DNA from: Metaruminococcus_A sp964607135
GTDB lineage: Bacteria; Bacillota; Clostridia; Oscillospirales; Ruminococcaceae
NCBI GenBank assembly: GCA_964607135.1
Contig: CAZSIV010000046.1
Coordinates: forward strand, 1-15,811
Length of the DNA: 15,811 bases
Direction: 5' to 3'
Position 1 is the first letter of the stretch; each line of letters begins with the position of its first letter. Below are positions 1-7,399 of this stretch, piece after piece. Under the pieces are notes generated by a model, which searched no databases, had not been told where the DNA came from, and worked only from the letters and a program-made list of their open reading frames with translations. The translations under genes were made by a program, and so were the position numbers.

Positions 1-33
1 AACAAATGTTAATTTAGTTCTGCAAAAAGGAAT

Positions 34-360
34 TTACCAGCGTTTCATATTCTTTTCAAATTTGGTTGTATATGCTTCTTTAAGTTCCTCATCACTAATT
101 CCATAGCAAAGGAGGACATCGTTGTAATACATCAGAACATCTGCCATTTCTTCAATGAGATGCTTTCGCAAATCACGATCCTCAAGTGATTTGATGTCTC
201 CATTTTTCTTAATAATATCTACAACTTCGCCTATTTCACCAATCATCCACAACAATTTATGCTTACCTGCTTCAGGACGAATTGTTTCCCACTTATCTTT
301 ATATTTTTCTTGTAATGTCTGTTGCATAGTAAGCATTTCTCTAATGTTAAAGTCACCCAT
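34..360 (-). CDS. MazG-like nucleotide pyrophosphohydrolase
   Basis: This 108-residue protein looks like a single-domain member of the all-alpha NTP pyrophosphohydrolase (MazG-like) superfamily, which hydrolyses (d)NTPs to (d)NMP and pyrophosphate and is often a housecleaning enzyme. The metal-binding pattern is visible: E42-x-x-E45 in GEIGEVVD, then E71-x-x-D74 in EEMAD, on two predicted helices about 25 residues apart. The length fits a one-domain form. Its ATG is preceded by GAGGG at a normal distance. It lies 53 nt downstream of guaA on the same strand and may be read from it, since no terminator is visible between them. The gene and the spacer are strikingly AT-rich, with codons such as ATA, AGA and TTA, unlike every other gene here, which suggests recent acquisition. 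The exact substrate cannot be told from sequence; a dUTPase- or phage-type relative is possible. Confidence 0.82.
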   Translation of the reverse strand: MGDFNIREMLTMQQTLQEKYKDKWETIRPEAGKHKLLWMIGEIGEVVDIIKKNGDIKSLEDRDLRKHLIEEMADVLMYYNDVLLCYGISDEELKEAYTTKFEKNMKRW

Positions 361-413
361 AATTTTACCCTCAAATTCAAATTTCGCTGCTTCTCTACAA
401 CAATCCTATTTCA

Positions 414-1946
414 TCACTCGAACTCAATCGTAGCAGGCGGCTTGGTAGTGATGTCGTAGACGACCCGGTTGATCCCCTTGACCCCGTTGACGATCCGGCT
501 GCTGACCGCACTGAGCACCTCGTAGGGGATCCGCGCGAAATCGGCCGTCATGAAATCCGTCGTGGTAACGCCGCGTAAGGCGAGGGCGTAGTCGTAGGTT
601 CGGCCGTCCCCCATGACGCCGACCGACTGGATGTTTGTCAGCACTGCGAAATACTGGTGGATTTCCCGGTCGAGCCCCGCTTTCGCGATTTCGTCCCGGA
701 AAATAAAGTCCGCCTCCTGGAGCAGCGAAACCTTTTCCGGGGTGATTTCCCCAATGATCCGGATGGCTAAGCCCGGGCCCGGGAAGGGCTGCCGCCAGAC
801 GAGGTAATCCTTGAGCCCGAGCTCCAGCCCGAGCTTCCGGACTTCGTCCTTAAAGAGCGGGCGGAGCGGTTCGATGATCTCCTTGAAGTCGACGGCGTCC
901 GGCAGCCCGCCCACGTTGTGATGGCTTTTGATGACCGCCGCATCCCCTGCGCCGGATTCGATGACGTCCGGGTAAATTGTCCCCTGGACCAGATAATCGA
1001 TCTTGCCGATCTTTTTGGCTTCCTCTTCGAACACCCGGATAAACTCTTCCCCAATAATCTTCCGCTTGGTCTCCGGATCGGAGACGCCGGCGAGCTTGCC
1101 GAGGAAACGCGCGCCCGCATTAACCCGGACAAACTGCATCCCGGAGTCGCGGAAGGCCGCTTCGACCTCGTCCCCTTCGTTTTTCCGCATAAGGCCGTGG
1201 TCGACGAAGATGCAGGTCAGCCGGCTGCCGACCGCCTTTGCGAGAAGGGCCGCTGCGACCGAGGAATCCACCCCGCCGGAAAGGGCGAGCAGGACTTTGC
1301 CGTCCCCGACCTTTTCGCGGATCGAGGCAATCTCGGTTTCGGCGTAGCCGCTCATCGTCCAGTCGCCGGTGCAGCCGCAGACTTTATAAAGGAAATTGCG
1401 GAGCATCGCCAGGCCGTTTTCGGTGTGCATGACCTCCGGGTGGAACTGCATCCCGTAAAATCTGCGGGCCGGATCCTCCATGGCGGCAACCGGGCAGTCG
1501 GCGGTATGGGCGGTGGAAACGAAGCCCTCCGGGAGCCGGTCAATATAATCGGTGTGGCTCATCCAGGAAATTCCCTCTGCCGGGAGCCCGTCGAAAAGGG
1601 CGCAGGAAGATGTATAGGATGTCGGCGTTTTTCCGTACTCGCTGGTCACAGCGGCCGTCACGTTTCCGCCGAGCAGGTGCGCCATCAGATGAATTCCATA
1701 GCAGATGCCGAGCACCGGGATGCCCAGCTCGAAAATTTCCCGGGAGATGCGGGGGGAATCCTCCAGATAGGCGCTGTTGGGGCCGCCGGTGAAGATGATC
1801 CCGACAGGGTTCATCCCCTTGATCTCCTCCAACGGGGTTTGATAGGGCTTGACCTCGCAGTAGACGCCGCACTCGCGGACCCGCCGCGCGATCAGCTGGT
1901 TGTACTGGCCGCCGAAATCCAGAACCAAAACGGTCTGATGATTCAA
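414..1946 (-). CDS. guaA: GMP synthase (glutamine-hydrolysing)
   Basis: GuaA converts XMP, ATP and glutamine to GMP in the last step of guanine nucleotide synthesis. Using the TTG start at 1946 the protein has 510 residues, close to the usual 510-525. The N-terminal class I glutamine amidotransferase domain has the nucleophile C82 in GICYG and the H169-x-E171 pair in QFHPE. The ATP-pyrophosphatase domain has the P-loop SGGVDSS at 223-229. The C-terminal dimerisation domain ends in TTKPPATIEFE, the standard GuaA tail. The TTG start is chosen because MNHQTVLVLDFGGQYNQ is the usual family start and a GTGGTG Shine-Dalgarno-like run lies just upstream; the two GTG codons at 1953-1958 are then part of that site. 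One oddity is His86, where class I amidotransferases usually have Gln in the GxCxGxQ motif. The gene follows a long structured leader. Confidence 0.97.
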   Translation of the reverse strand: MNHQTVLVLDFGGQYNQLIARRVRECGVYCEVKPYQTPLEEIKGMNPVGIIFTGGPNSAYLEDSPRISREIFELGIPVLGICYGIHLMAHLLGGNVTAAVTSEYGKTPTSYTSSCALFDGLPAEGISWMSHTDYIDRLPEGFVSTAHTADCPVAAMEDPARRFYGMQFHPEVMHTENGLAMLRNFLYKVCGCTGDWTMSGYAETEIASIREKVGDGKVLLALSGGVDSSVAAALLAKAVGSRLTCIFVDHGLMRKNEGDEVEAAFRDSGMQFVRVNAGARFLGKLAGVSDPETKRKIIGEEFIRVFEEEAKKIGKIDYLVQGTIYPDVIESGAGDAAVIKSHHNVGGLPDAVDFKEIIEPLRPLFKDEVRKLGLELGLKDYLVWRQPFPGPGLAIRIIGEITPEKVSLLQEADFIFRDEIAKAGLDREIHQYFAVLTNIQSVGVMGDGRTYDYALALRGVTTTDFMTADFARIPYEVLSAVSSRIVNGVKGINRVVYDITTKPPATIEFE

Positions 1947-1976
1947 AAAAAACACCACTTTCTATCATTTCAATCG

Positions 1977-2124
1977 ATTTTACAGCGCGGACGAGGGCTG
2001 GTTCCGCTTTGCTTTGACCCGGAGAAAACCGCCCTTGATTTTGACTGCGGCAGGAGGAAAAGCGTGCGCTTTTTCACCCGGCAATCCAAAGGGTTCTGCA
2101 CTCTCTCGCGCAATTCAAAATATT
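1977..2124 (-). ncRNA. Structured 5' leader RNA of guaA, class unknown
   Basis: Transcription from the promoter at 2131-2159 should start near 2124, leaving a leader of about 178 nt. Read on the minus strand it can form a closing helix of two parts: ATTTT (2121-2117) with AAAAT (1981-1977), and GCGCG (2111-2107) with CGCGC (1989-1985). Inside are CCCTT plus GATT (2093-2083) with AATCAAGGG (2040-2032), a hairpin AAAAGC/GCTTTT with GCAC loop (2073-2058), and GGGCGGTT (2034-2027) with AACC-A-GCCC (2003-1995), extended by CCG/CGG. The second and fourth helices share bases 2034-2032, so they compete, as in a regulatory switch. The conserved loops of the guanine, PRPP/ykkC, ZTP, glycine and THF riboswitches are not seen. 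An independent small RNA such as a 6S-like RNA is another reading, but no intrinsic terminator precedes guaA. The pairings are hand-drawn, not computed. Confidence 0.45.
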
Positions 2125-2130
2125 GTTTTT

Positions 2131-2159
2131 ATTCTATCACAGAACCGTTTTTTTTACAA
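2131..2159 (-). promoter_or_regulatory. Sigma-A-type promoter for guaA leader
   Basis: On the minus strand TTGTAA (2159-2154) serves as -35 and TAGAAT (2136-2131) as -10, separated by exactly 17 bp. A TG pair one base upstream of the -10 box gives an extended -10. The predicted start of transcription is near 2124. Confidence 0.75.
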
Positions 2160-2221
2160 GAAATACATCCCTCTTTTCCGTGATAAACCGCCGCATTCCG
2201 GGCAGAATAGTTAGCCAGAGG

Positions 2222-2253
2222 CGCCGCTTTTTCAAAAAGCTGTAAAAAGCGCG
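2222..2253. repeat. Inverted repeat in guaA-pbp intergenic region
   Basis: GCTTTTT (2226-2232) pairs with AAAAAGC (2244-2250), and CGC (2222-2224) with GCG (2251-2253) across a one-base bulge. It has no T-run on either side, so it is not an obvious terminator. It lies 88 bases upstream of the PBP gene and could sit in its leader or be an operator. Apart from this and the guaA promoter and leader, the 395-base divergent gap holds nothing else I can name; no convincing promoter for the PBP gene was found. Confidence 0.35.
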
Positions 2254-2341
2254 TCCAGATCGATGAAACTGCAGCCGCTGTTTCAGATTTTTCGAACGCT
2301 GGTAACGGCGCGGGGCGGCTGCACACAGGAGGGAACACGGC

Positions 2342-3967
2342 TTGTCTAAACGGATGATCGCAATCTTTTCGATATTCTGCGTCCTGATGTCGCTCCTCAA
2401 CGTCAGGGTGGCGACCCTGGCGGCTTCGGAGGAATTGAAGGAAACGGCACTCAACCAGCGCAGCTATACCCTGACGGTGGGGAAATCCCGGGGGCAGATC
2501 TACGACCGCAGCTTTAAAAGCCTGGTCAATACAGAATCCGTCACCGTTTCGGCGGTTCTGCCGCAGCCTGAGACGACCGCCGGCTTACTCGACGCGGTGG
2601 AGGAAGGGGAGCGCGACGCGCTTTACCAGAGCATCAAACAGGGGCGGCCCTTTTTGACCAATCTGCTTCCCAAGGATACGGAGGCCGACGGCGTCCTTCC
2701 GGTGGAGGTGGCAAAGCGGTACGGCGAGGAGCAGATCGCCTCTCACATCATCGGGTATGTCGACGGCGAGGGGAAGGGAGTCGCCGGGATCGAAAAGGCG
2801 TACGACGACTTTCTCTCCCAGGCGGGGGAGACCATCGAGGTGAATTACACCCTCAACGGTTTGGGAGAAGCGCTGAAGACGGGAAAGACCGCCGTCAATA
2901 AGAGCGGGGACGCGGCATCCGGCGTCGTCCTGACCATCGACCGGGAGATCCAGGCGGTCTGCGAGAACATCGGGAGCAGGATGATCGGACAGGGGGCGGT
3001 CGTCGTCATGGAGCCGTCCACCGGAAAGCTGCTGGCCTGCGCCAGTTTTCCCGAATACGACCCGAACGACATTGCGGCGAGCCTTGGGGAGGACGGAGGC
3101 CCGCTCCTGAACCGCTGTTTTTCCGCCTTTCCGGTCGGCTCCACCTTCAAGACGGTGTTGAGCGCCGCCGCTCTCGAATCGGGGATTCCCGCCGGCCTTT
3201 CCTATGACTGCACCGGGCTGATCGACGTCAGCGGGCAGCTGTTCCACTGCCACCTTCTTTCGGGCCACGGGACGGTCGACATGCGCAAGGCGATGATCGA
3301 ATCCTGCAACCCCTATTATGTCAACCTGGGGCTGGAGCTTGGGCCGGAGAAGATTCTGGAGTTCGCATCCAACCTTTCCTTTGGGCGGCAGACCGAGCTG
3401 GCGGACGGGCTTTTTACCAGCGCGGGGATCCTTCCGGATGCCGGGGAGCTGGTCAACCCGGCGGCGGTGGCAAACCTGAGCTTCGGGCAGGGCAGGCTGC
3501 TGGCGACCCCCATCCAGCTCTGCCAGATGACATCCTCGGTGGTAAACGGCGGCAAGACGCCGATCGCCCGGCTGGTGGAGGGGCTCACCCGGGATGGCGA
3601 AACGCTCAGCGAGGTCAGGGAAGGGTCGGCGCCGCTCTATGCGATGAGCGAGGAAACCGCCCAAACCCTCCGCACCTTTTTGGAGGCCTGTGTTGAGGAA
3701 AAGGAGAATATGAAGGCGAAGCCGACCCGGGTCTCGGCGGCGGGAAAGACCGGGACGGCGCAGACCGGGCGGTTTGACGAGGTGGGGGTCGAAAAGCTGG
3801 ACGCCTGGTTTGCCGGGTATTTTCCGGCCGAATCGCCCCGTTATGTTGTCGCCGTCGTGGTGGAGGACGGCAAGACGGGAAACGCGAGCGCCGGGCCGGT
3901 CTTTGCCGAGATCGCCGACCAGCTGACCCTTCTGGAAGAAATCCGGGAGGAGCTCGGAACGCGTTGA
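2342..3967 (+). CDS. Class B penicillin-binding protein (transpeptidase)
   Basis: This 541-residue protein is a monofunctional D,D-transpeptidase that cross-links peptidoglycan outside the membrane. Residues 4-28 form an N-terminal membrane anchor. RGQIYDR near residue 52 is the typical start of the class B dimerisation domain. The transpeptidase domain carries all three active-site motifs: S267-T-F-K270, S321-C-N323 and K469-T-G471. It has no transglycosylase domain and no C-terminal PASTA domains, so it resembles PBP2/SpoVD/PbpA-type proteins without the PASTA tail. The start is TTG, fixed by AGGAGGG at 2327-2333, eight bases upstream; an ATG four codons later lacks such spacing. It is divergent from guaA and stands apart from any division or mur cluster, so its role in elongation, division or sporulation cannot be decided here. 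Its stop codon overlaps the alaS promoter. Confidence 0.93.
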   Translation: MSKRMIAIFSIFCVLMSLLNVRVATLAASEELKETALNQRSYTLTVGKSRGQIYDRSFKSLVNTESVTVSAVLPQPETTAGLLDAVEEGERDALYQSIKQGRPFLTNLLPKDTEADGVLPVEVAKRYGEEQIASHIIGYVDGEGKGVAGIEKAYDDFLSQAGETIEVNYTLNGLGEALKTGKTAVNKSGDAASGVVLTIDREIQAVCENIGSRMIGQGAVVVMEPSTGKLLACASFPEYDPNDIAASLGEDGGPLLNRCFSAFPVGSTFKTVLSAAALESGIPAGLSYDCTGLIDVSGQLFHCHLLSGHGTVDMRKAMIESCNPYYVNLGLELGPEKILEFASNLSFGRQTELADGLFTSAGILPDAGELVNPAAVANLSFGQGRLLATPIQLCQMTSSVVNGGKTPIARLVEGLTRDGETLSEVREGSAPLYAMSEETAQTLRTFLEACVEEKENMKAKPTRVSAAGKTGTAQTGRFDEVGVEKLDAWFAGYFPAESPRYVVAVVVEDGKTGNASAGPVFAEIADQLTLLEEIREELGTR

Positions 3968-3992
3968 CTTTTTGGGAAAAGGATGGTAAAAT
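3964..3992 (+). promoter_or_regulatory. Sigma-A-type promoter for T-box/alaS
   Basis: TTGACT (3964-3969) and TAAAAT (3987-3992) are separated by 17 bp, close to the consensus. The -35 box overlaps the TGA stop of the PBP gene (3965-3967). Transcription should begin near 3999, just before the T-box stem I. Confidence 0.85.
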
Positions 3993-3998
3993 ATTTCT

Positions 3999-4256
3999 GA
4001 TATTGAATTGCTGTGAAAAGGTCAATCCGTCGACAGCCCAGGTCAGAGAGAAGCCGGCCGGTGCAAGGCTTTTGGGCGAGGGCGGAACGCCGCCTTGGAG
4101 CTGCGCGCCAGCCTGTTGCAGAGCGGGGGAAGCGCGTCGTTTTCCGCGTTAAGGAAGTACAAAGCGGGGCTTTTCCGTCCGGAGGGGCCCAAACCGGGTG
4201 GTACCACGGAAACATCAGTCTTCGTCCCAGGATTTCTGCGGAGGGGGGCTGTTTTT
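3999..4256 (+). promoter_or_regulatory. T-box leader, alanine-specific
   Basis: This leader controls alaS by sensing uncharged tRNA-Ala. The T-box core GGGTGGTACCACGG lies at 4196-4209; its TGGT (4199-4202) complements the ACCA end expected of tRNA-Ala. Stem I features are present: AGAGA at about 4045 and the apical GGTGCAAGGC at 4060-4069. In the specifier loop GGAACGCCGCCTTGGAGC (4084-4101) the triplet GCC (4089-4091) follows GAAC and is followed by a purine, the arrangement seen in B. subtilis glyQS, and GCC is an alanine codon. Uncharged tRNA would stabilise the antiterminator and let transcription enter alaS and the genes behind it. The 335-base gap between the PBP gene and alaS is filled by this leader and its promoter. 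Confidence 0.95.
4216..4256 (+). terminator. T-box terminator hairpin
   Basis: CAGTC (4216-4220) pairs with GGCTG (4247-4251), with CCC around 4226-4228 able to pair into the GGGG run at 4243-4246, followed by TTTTT (4252-4256). The stem is imperfect, and I infer its role mainly from its position directly after the T-box sequence. Confidence 0.65.
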
Positions 4257-4302
4257 GTTTGTTCGGCGGCGGTACCGGCCATTTGAAAGGAATGTTGCAA
4301 CA

Positions 4303-6945
4303 ATGGAGTGGACTTCACTCAACGACCTGCGCGAGCAGTTTTTAAGCTTTTTCGAGTCCAAGGAGCACACCCGTCTGGCGAGCTTCCCCCTGGTGCCGAT
4401 CGGCGACAGCAGCCTGCTACTCATCAACTCCGGCATGGCGCCGATGAAAAAATTCTTTCTGGGGCAGGCGGTTCCGCCGAACAAGCGGGTCACCACCTGC
4501 CAGAAGTGCATCCGCACGCCGGACATCGAAAACGTCGGTAAGACCTCCCGCCACGGCACCTTTTTTGAGATGCTCGGGAACTTTTCATTCGGCGATTACT
4601 TCAAGCACGAGGCGACCAAGTGGGCCTGGGAGTTTATCACCGAGGTGGTCAAGATGCCCCTCGACCGGCTCTGGGTCTCGATCTATGAGGACGACGATGA
4701 GGCCTTCGACATCTGGGTCAACGAGGTCGGCGTCGATCCGAAGCGGATCGTCCGGCTGGGGAAAGAGGACAACTTCTGGGAGATCGGCTCCGGCCCCTGC
4801 GGCCCCTGCTCCGAGATTTATTTCGACCGGGGCGAGGAATACGGCTGCGGAAAGCCCACCTGCGGCGTGGGCTGCGACTGCGACCGGTATGTCGAGTTCT
4901 GGAACCTCGTCTTCTCCCAGTTCAACGGCGACGGCGACGGCCATTACGAGCGGATGGAGCACCCGAACATCGACACCGGCATGGGGCTGGAGCGGCTCGC
5001 CTGCATCACCCAGGGGGTCGACAACCTCTTTGAAGTCGACACGATCCAGAACATCATGAAGCAGATCAGCCGGATCGCCGGCGTCTCCTATAAAGAAAAC
5101 GAAAAGACCGACGTCTCCCTCCGCGTGATCACCGACCACGTCCGCTCCACCGTCTTCATGGTGGGGGATGGGGTGCTCCCCTCCAACGAGGGGCGGGGCT
5201 ATGTCCTGCGCAGGCTCCTCCGCCGGGCGGCGCGCCACGGCCGCCTGCTCGGGATCGACAAGCCGTTTTTGTTCGAGGTGGTGGACACGGTCATCCACGA
5301 AAACCGCACGGCCTACCCCGAGCTCGGGCAGAAGGCGGACTACATCAAAAAGGTCGTCCGGGTGGAGGAAGAGAACTTCGGGAAAACGGTCGACAAGGGG
5401 ATGGAGCTGCTCTCCTCGATCCTTGACCGGATGGAGGAGAAAGGGGAGAAAACCCTCACAGGAGACGACGCGTTCAAGCTGTATGACACCTTTGGCTTCC
5501 CGCTCGATCTCACGATGGAAATCACCGCCGAGCGGGGGATTTCGGTCGATGAAACACGGTTTACCGAGCTGATGAAGGAGCAGCGGGAGCGGGCCCGCAC
5601 CGCCCATTTTGCGGGCGGAGACGTCGCCTGGAAGGATGATGCGCTCGAGCTGAACGCCCATCCCGCGACGGAATTTACCGGGTATGAGACGCTCTCCTGC
5701 GGCGCGGAGATCCTGGCGCTTGCGGCTGAAGGGGAGCTCGCGGGCGAGATCAACTCCGGGAGCAAGGGCGTGGTCGTCCTCGACCGCACCCCCTTCTATG
5801 CGGAAAGCGGCGGACAGGTCGCCGACATCGGCGTGATCAGGACGGAAAACGGTCTGTTCCGGGTGGCCGACTGCCAGAAGGACGACGGCGGGCATTTTAT
5901 CCACTACGGCGCCGTTGAAGAGGGTTCGGTTTCGGTCGGCGAAACCGCTCAGGCGGAGGTGGACGCCCTGAACCGCCGGGCGATTATGCGCAACCACACC
6001 TCCGCCCATCTGCTGCAGGCAGCGCTGCGGAAGACGCTGGGCAATTACGTCCACCAGGCGGGTCAGCTCGTCACGGCGCAGCGGCTGCGGTTCGATTTCT
6101 CCCATTTCCAGGCCCTGACCCCGGAGGAGCTCAAGACCATCGAGCTCGACGTCAACCGCGCGATCCTTTCCGCCGTCGACGTCAAGCTGTATGAAACCGA
6201 CATCGAGGCGGCGAAGGCGAAAGGGGCGATGGCCCTTTTCGGAGAAAAATACGGCAATATCGTCCGGGTCTGCGACATCGGGGAATATTCCATCGAGCTC
6301 TGCGGCGGCACCCATGTGGACAACACCGGGAAGATCGGCCTGTTCAAGATCGTCAGCGAAAGCTCGGTCGCGGCCGGTGTCCGCCGGATCGAGGCGGTGA
6401 CCGGCGCAGGCGTTTTGGAGCTGATCGACGGCACCAACGAGATGCTGGCAAAATGCTGCCAGACCCTCAAGGTCACCAATCCGGCCGAGCTGCCCGACCG
6501 GTGCGCCGCCCTTTCGGCGGAGCTCAAGGAAAAGGAGAAGCTGCTCGAAAGGATCAACGCCGAGTTTGCGGAGATTCAGGCCAAAGGGGTGGCGGAAAAT
6601 ACCGTCGAGGTCAATGGCCTGCGGGTCGCGTCCTTCCTGTTCAACAATGCAAACCCGGAATCCCTGAAGAAGATTGCGGATAAAATGACGGGCTCAATCC
6701 CCAACTCGGTTCTGGTCGTCGGGACGATCCGGGACGGAAAGGGCACCCTGGTGGCGGCCTGCGGCCCGCAGGCGATCGAAAAAGGGGTGGTGGCCGGCGT
6801 GGTCATCAAGGAGATCGCGGCGATCGCCGGTGGAAAGGGCGGCGGACGGCCCAATATGGCGATGGCCGGCGTTTCCGACCCGTACAAGATGGACGAGGCG
6901 CTCTCCTTCCTGCCCTCTTTGGTTGAGAAGCTGACGTCGCTGTAA
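4303..6945 (+). CDS. alaS: Alanyl-tRNA synthetase
   Basis: AlaS charges tRNA-Ala with alanine. From the ATG at 4303 the protein has 880 residues, the usual size. The class II catalytic core starts at once with FFESKEHTRL (16-25) and includes GSGPCGPCSEI. A cysteine-rich segment at 181-194 precedes EFWNLVFSQFN, as is normal for clostridial AlaS. The editing domain, which clears mischarged Ser and Gly, carries the zinc ligands H565-x3-H569 and C667-x3-H671. The C-Ala domain ends with the glycine-rich GGKGGGRPNMAMAG near 844-857. The start was chosen because MEWTSLNDLREQFL is the family start and AAAGGAA lies about 10 bases upstream; a longer reading from 4198 would translate the T-box. Expression should be induced when tRNA-Ala is uncharged. 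The HIT gene follows after 18 bases. Confidence 0.98.
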   Translation: MEWTSLNDLREQFLSFFESKEHTRLASFPLVPIGDSSLLLINSGMAPMKKFFLGQAVPPNKRVTTCQKCIRTPDIENVGKTSRHGTFFEMLGNFSFGDYFKHEATKWAWEFITEVVKMPLDRLWVSIYEDDDEAFDIWVNEVGVDPKRIVRLGKEDNFWEIGSGPCGPCSEIYFDRGEEYGCGKPTCGVGCDCDRYVEFWNLVFSQFNGDGDGHYERMEHPNIDTGMGLERLACITQGVDNLFEVDTIQNIMKQISRIAGVSYKENEKTDVSLRVITDHVRSTVFMVGDGVLPSNEGRGYVLRRLLRRAARHGRLLGIDKPFLFEVVDTVIHENRTAYPELGQKADYIKKVVRVEEENFGKTVDKGMELLSSILDRMEEKGEKTLTGDDAFKLYDTFGFPLDLTMEITAERGISVDETRFTELMKEQRERARTAHFAGGDVAWKDDALELNAHPATEFTGYETLSCGAEILALAAEGELAGEINSGSKGVVVLDRTPFYAESGGQVADIGVIRTENGLFRVADCQKDDGGHFIHYGAVEEGSVSVGETAQAEVDALNRRAIMRNHTSAHLLQAALRKTLGNYVHQAGQLVTAQRLRFDFSHFQALTPEELKTIELDVNRAILSAVDVKLYETDIEAAKAKGAMALFGEKYGNIVRVCDIGEYSIELCGGTHVDNTGKIGLFKIVSESSVAAGVRRIEAVTGAGVLELIDGTNEMLAKCCQTLKVTNPAELPDRCAALSAELKEKEKLLERINAEFAEIQAKGVAENTVEVNGLRVASFLFNNANPESLKKIADKMTGSIPNSVLVVGTIRDGKGTLVAACGPQAIEKGVVAGVVIKEIAAIAGGKGGGRPNMAMAGVSDPYKMDEALSFLPSLVEKLTSL

Positions 6946-6963
6946 CAGAGAGGAGAAACGAAG

Positions 6964-7302
6964 ATGGACTGTTTGTTTTGTAAGATCGTCGCCGGGGAGA
7001 TCCCCAGCAAAAAGGTTTATGAGGACGACTGGGTCTATGCGTTTTACGATATCAACCCCCAGGCCCCGGTGCATTTTCTGATTATTCCAAAGGCGCATAT
7101 CGAGAGCGCGGCTGAGATTACGGCGGAAAACTCCGCTGTGGTCGCCTATATCTTCGAAGTGATTGCGAAGCTCGCGGCGGAGCTCGGGCTCGGGAACGGG
7201 TTCCGCGTGATCACCAACTGCGGCGAGGATGGGGCGCAGACGGTCAAACACCTGCATTTCCATGTCCTCGGCGGGAAAAAGCTCAGCGAAAAAATGGCGT
7301 GA
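6964..7302 (+). CDS. hinT: HIT family nucleotide-binding hydrolase (HinT-like)
   Basis: This 112-residue protein is a full-length histidine triad protein of the Hint branch, which hydrolyses purine nucleoside phosphoramidates and aminoacyl-AMP. The triad H96-L-H98-F-H100 is in HLHFHVLGG, with H98 the expected nucleophile. C3, C6, H45 and H96 match the zinc site known from Bacillus-type HIT proteins. The start is the ATG at 6964, preceded by AGAGGAG. It lies 18 bases after alaS with no terminator between, so it should share the alanine T-box control. Cotranscription with a tRNA synthetase suits an enzyme that clears aminoacyl-adenylates released by synthetases, but that is inference. Confidence 0.93.
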   Translation: MDCLFCKIVAGEIPSKKVYEDDWVYAFYDINPQAPVHFLIIPKAHIESAAEITAENSAVVAYIFEVIAKLAAELGLGNGFRVITNCGEDGAQTVKHLHFHVLGGKKLSEKMA

Positions 7303-7323
7303 GCCTGTAAAATCGGCGTGACG

Positions 7324-7361
7324 GGCGCGCGGCATGTCTTTTAATGAGTCCGCCGCGCGCC
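7324..7361 (+). repeat. Perfect 9-bp inverted repeat between hinT and PRTase
   Basis: GGCGCGCGG (7324-7332) and CCGCGCGCC (7353-7361) are perfect complements around a 20-base loop. No T-run follows, so it is not a classical terminator. It may be an mRNA processing or stability element, or slow transcription between the hinT and phosphoribosyltransferase genes. A palindrome CGGATATCCG (7362-7371) follows directly. This is the only gap of any size inside the alaS-rnmV run of genes. Confidence 0.55.
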
Positions 7362-7399
7362 GGATATCCGCCGGCATCATGAGAACGGAGGTCTTTGCA

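Noticed and set aside
918..2183. 421-aa open frame on the plus strand opposite guaA
   Set aside because: It is antisense to a clear guaA, matches no family, and arises from GC-rich codon bias; it also crosses the guaA promoter and leader.
2295..2306. 12-base match AACGCTGGTAAC shared with 15764-15775
   Set aside because: Chance matches of this length are expected in a 16-kb window, and the flanks do not align.
1947..2341. Guanine (purine) riboswitch upstream of guaA
   Set aside because: Expected from context, but the conserved core and loop sequences of the purine riboswitch are not present on the minus strand.
4198..4302. N-terminal extension of AlaS from an upstream GTG
   Set aside because: It would translate the T-box and its terminator; the ATG at 4303 has a ribosome binding site and gives the family N-terminus.
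4585..6315. 576-aa open frame opposite alaS
   Set aside because: It is a shadow of alaS in a GC-rich genome, with low-complexity Asp/Val/Leu-rich sequence and no recognisable domain.
7334..7399. Upstream ATG start for the phosphoribosyltransferase
   Set aside because: It lacks a ribosome binding site and lies in the loop of an inverted repeat; ATG 7400 has GGAGGT at the right distance.
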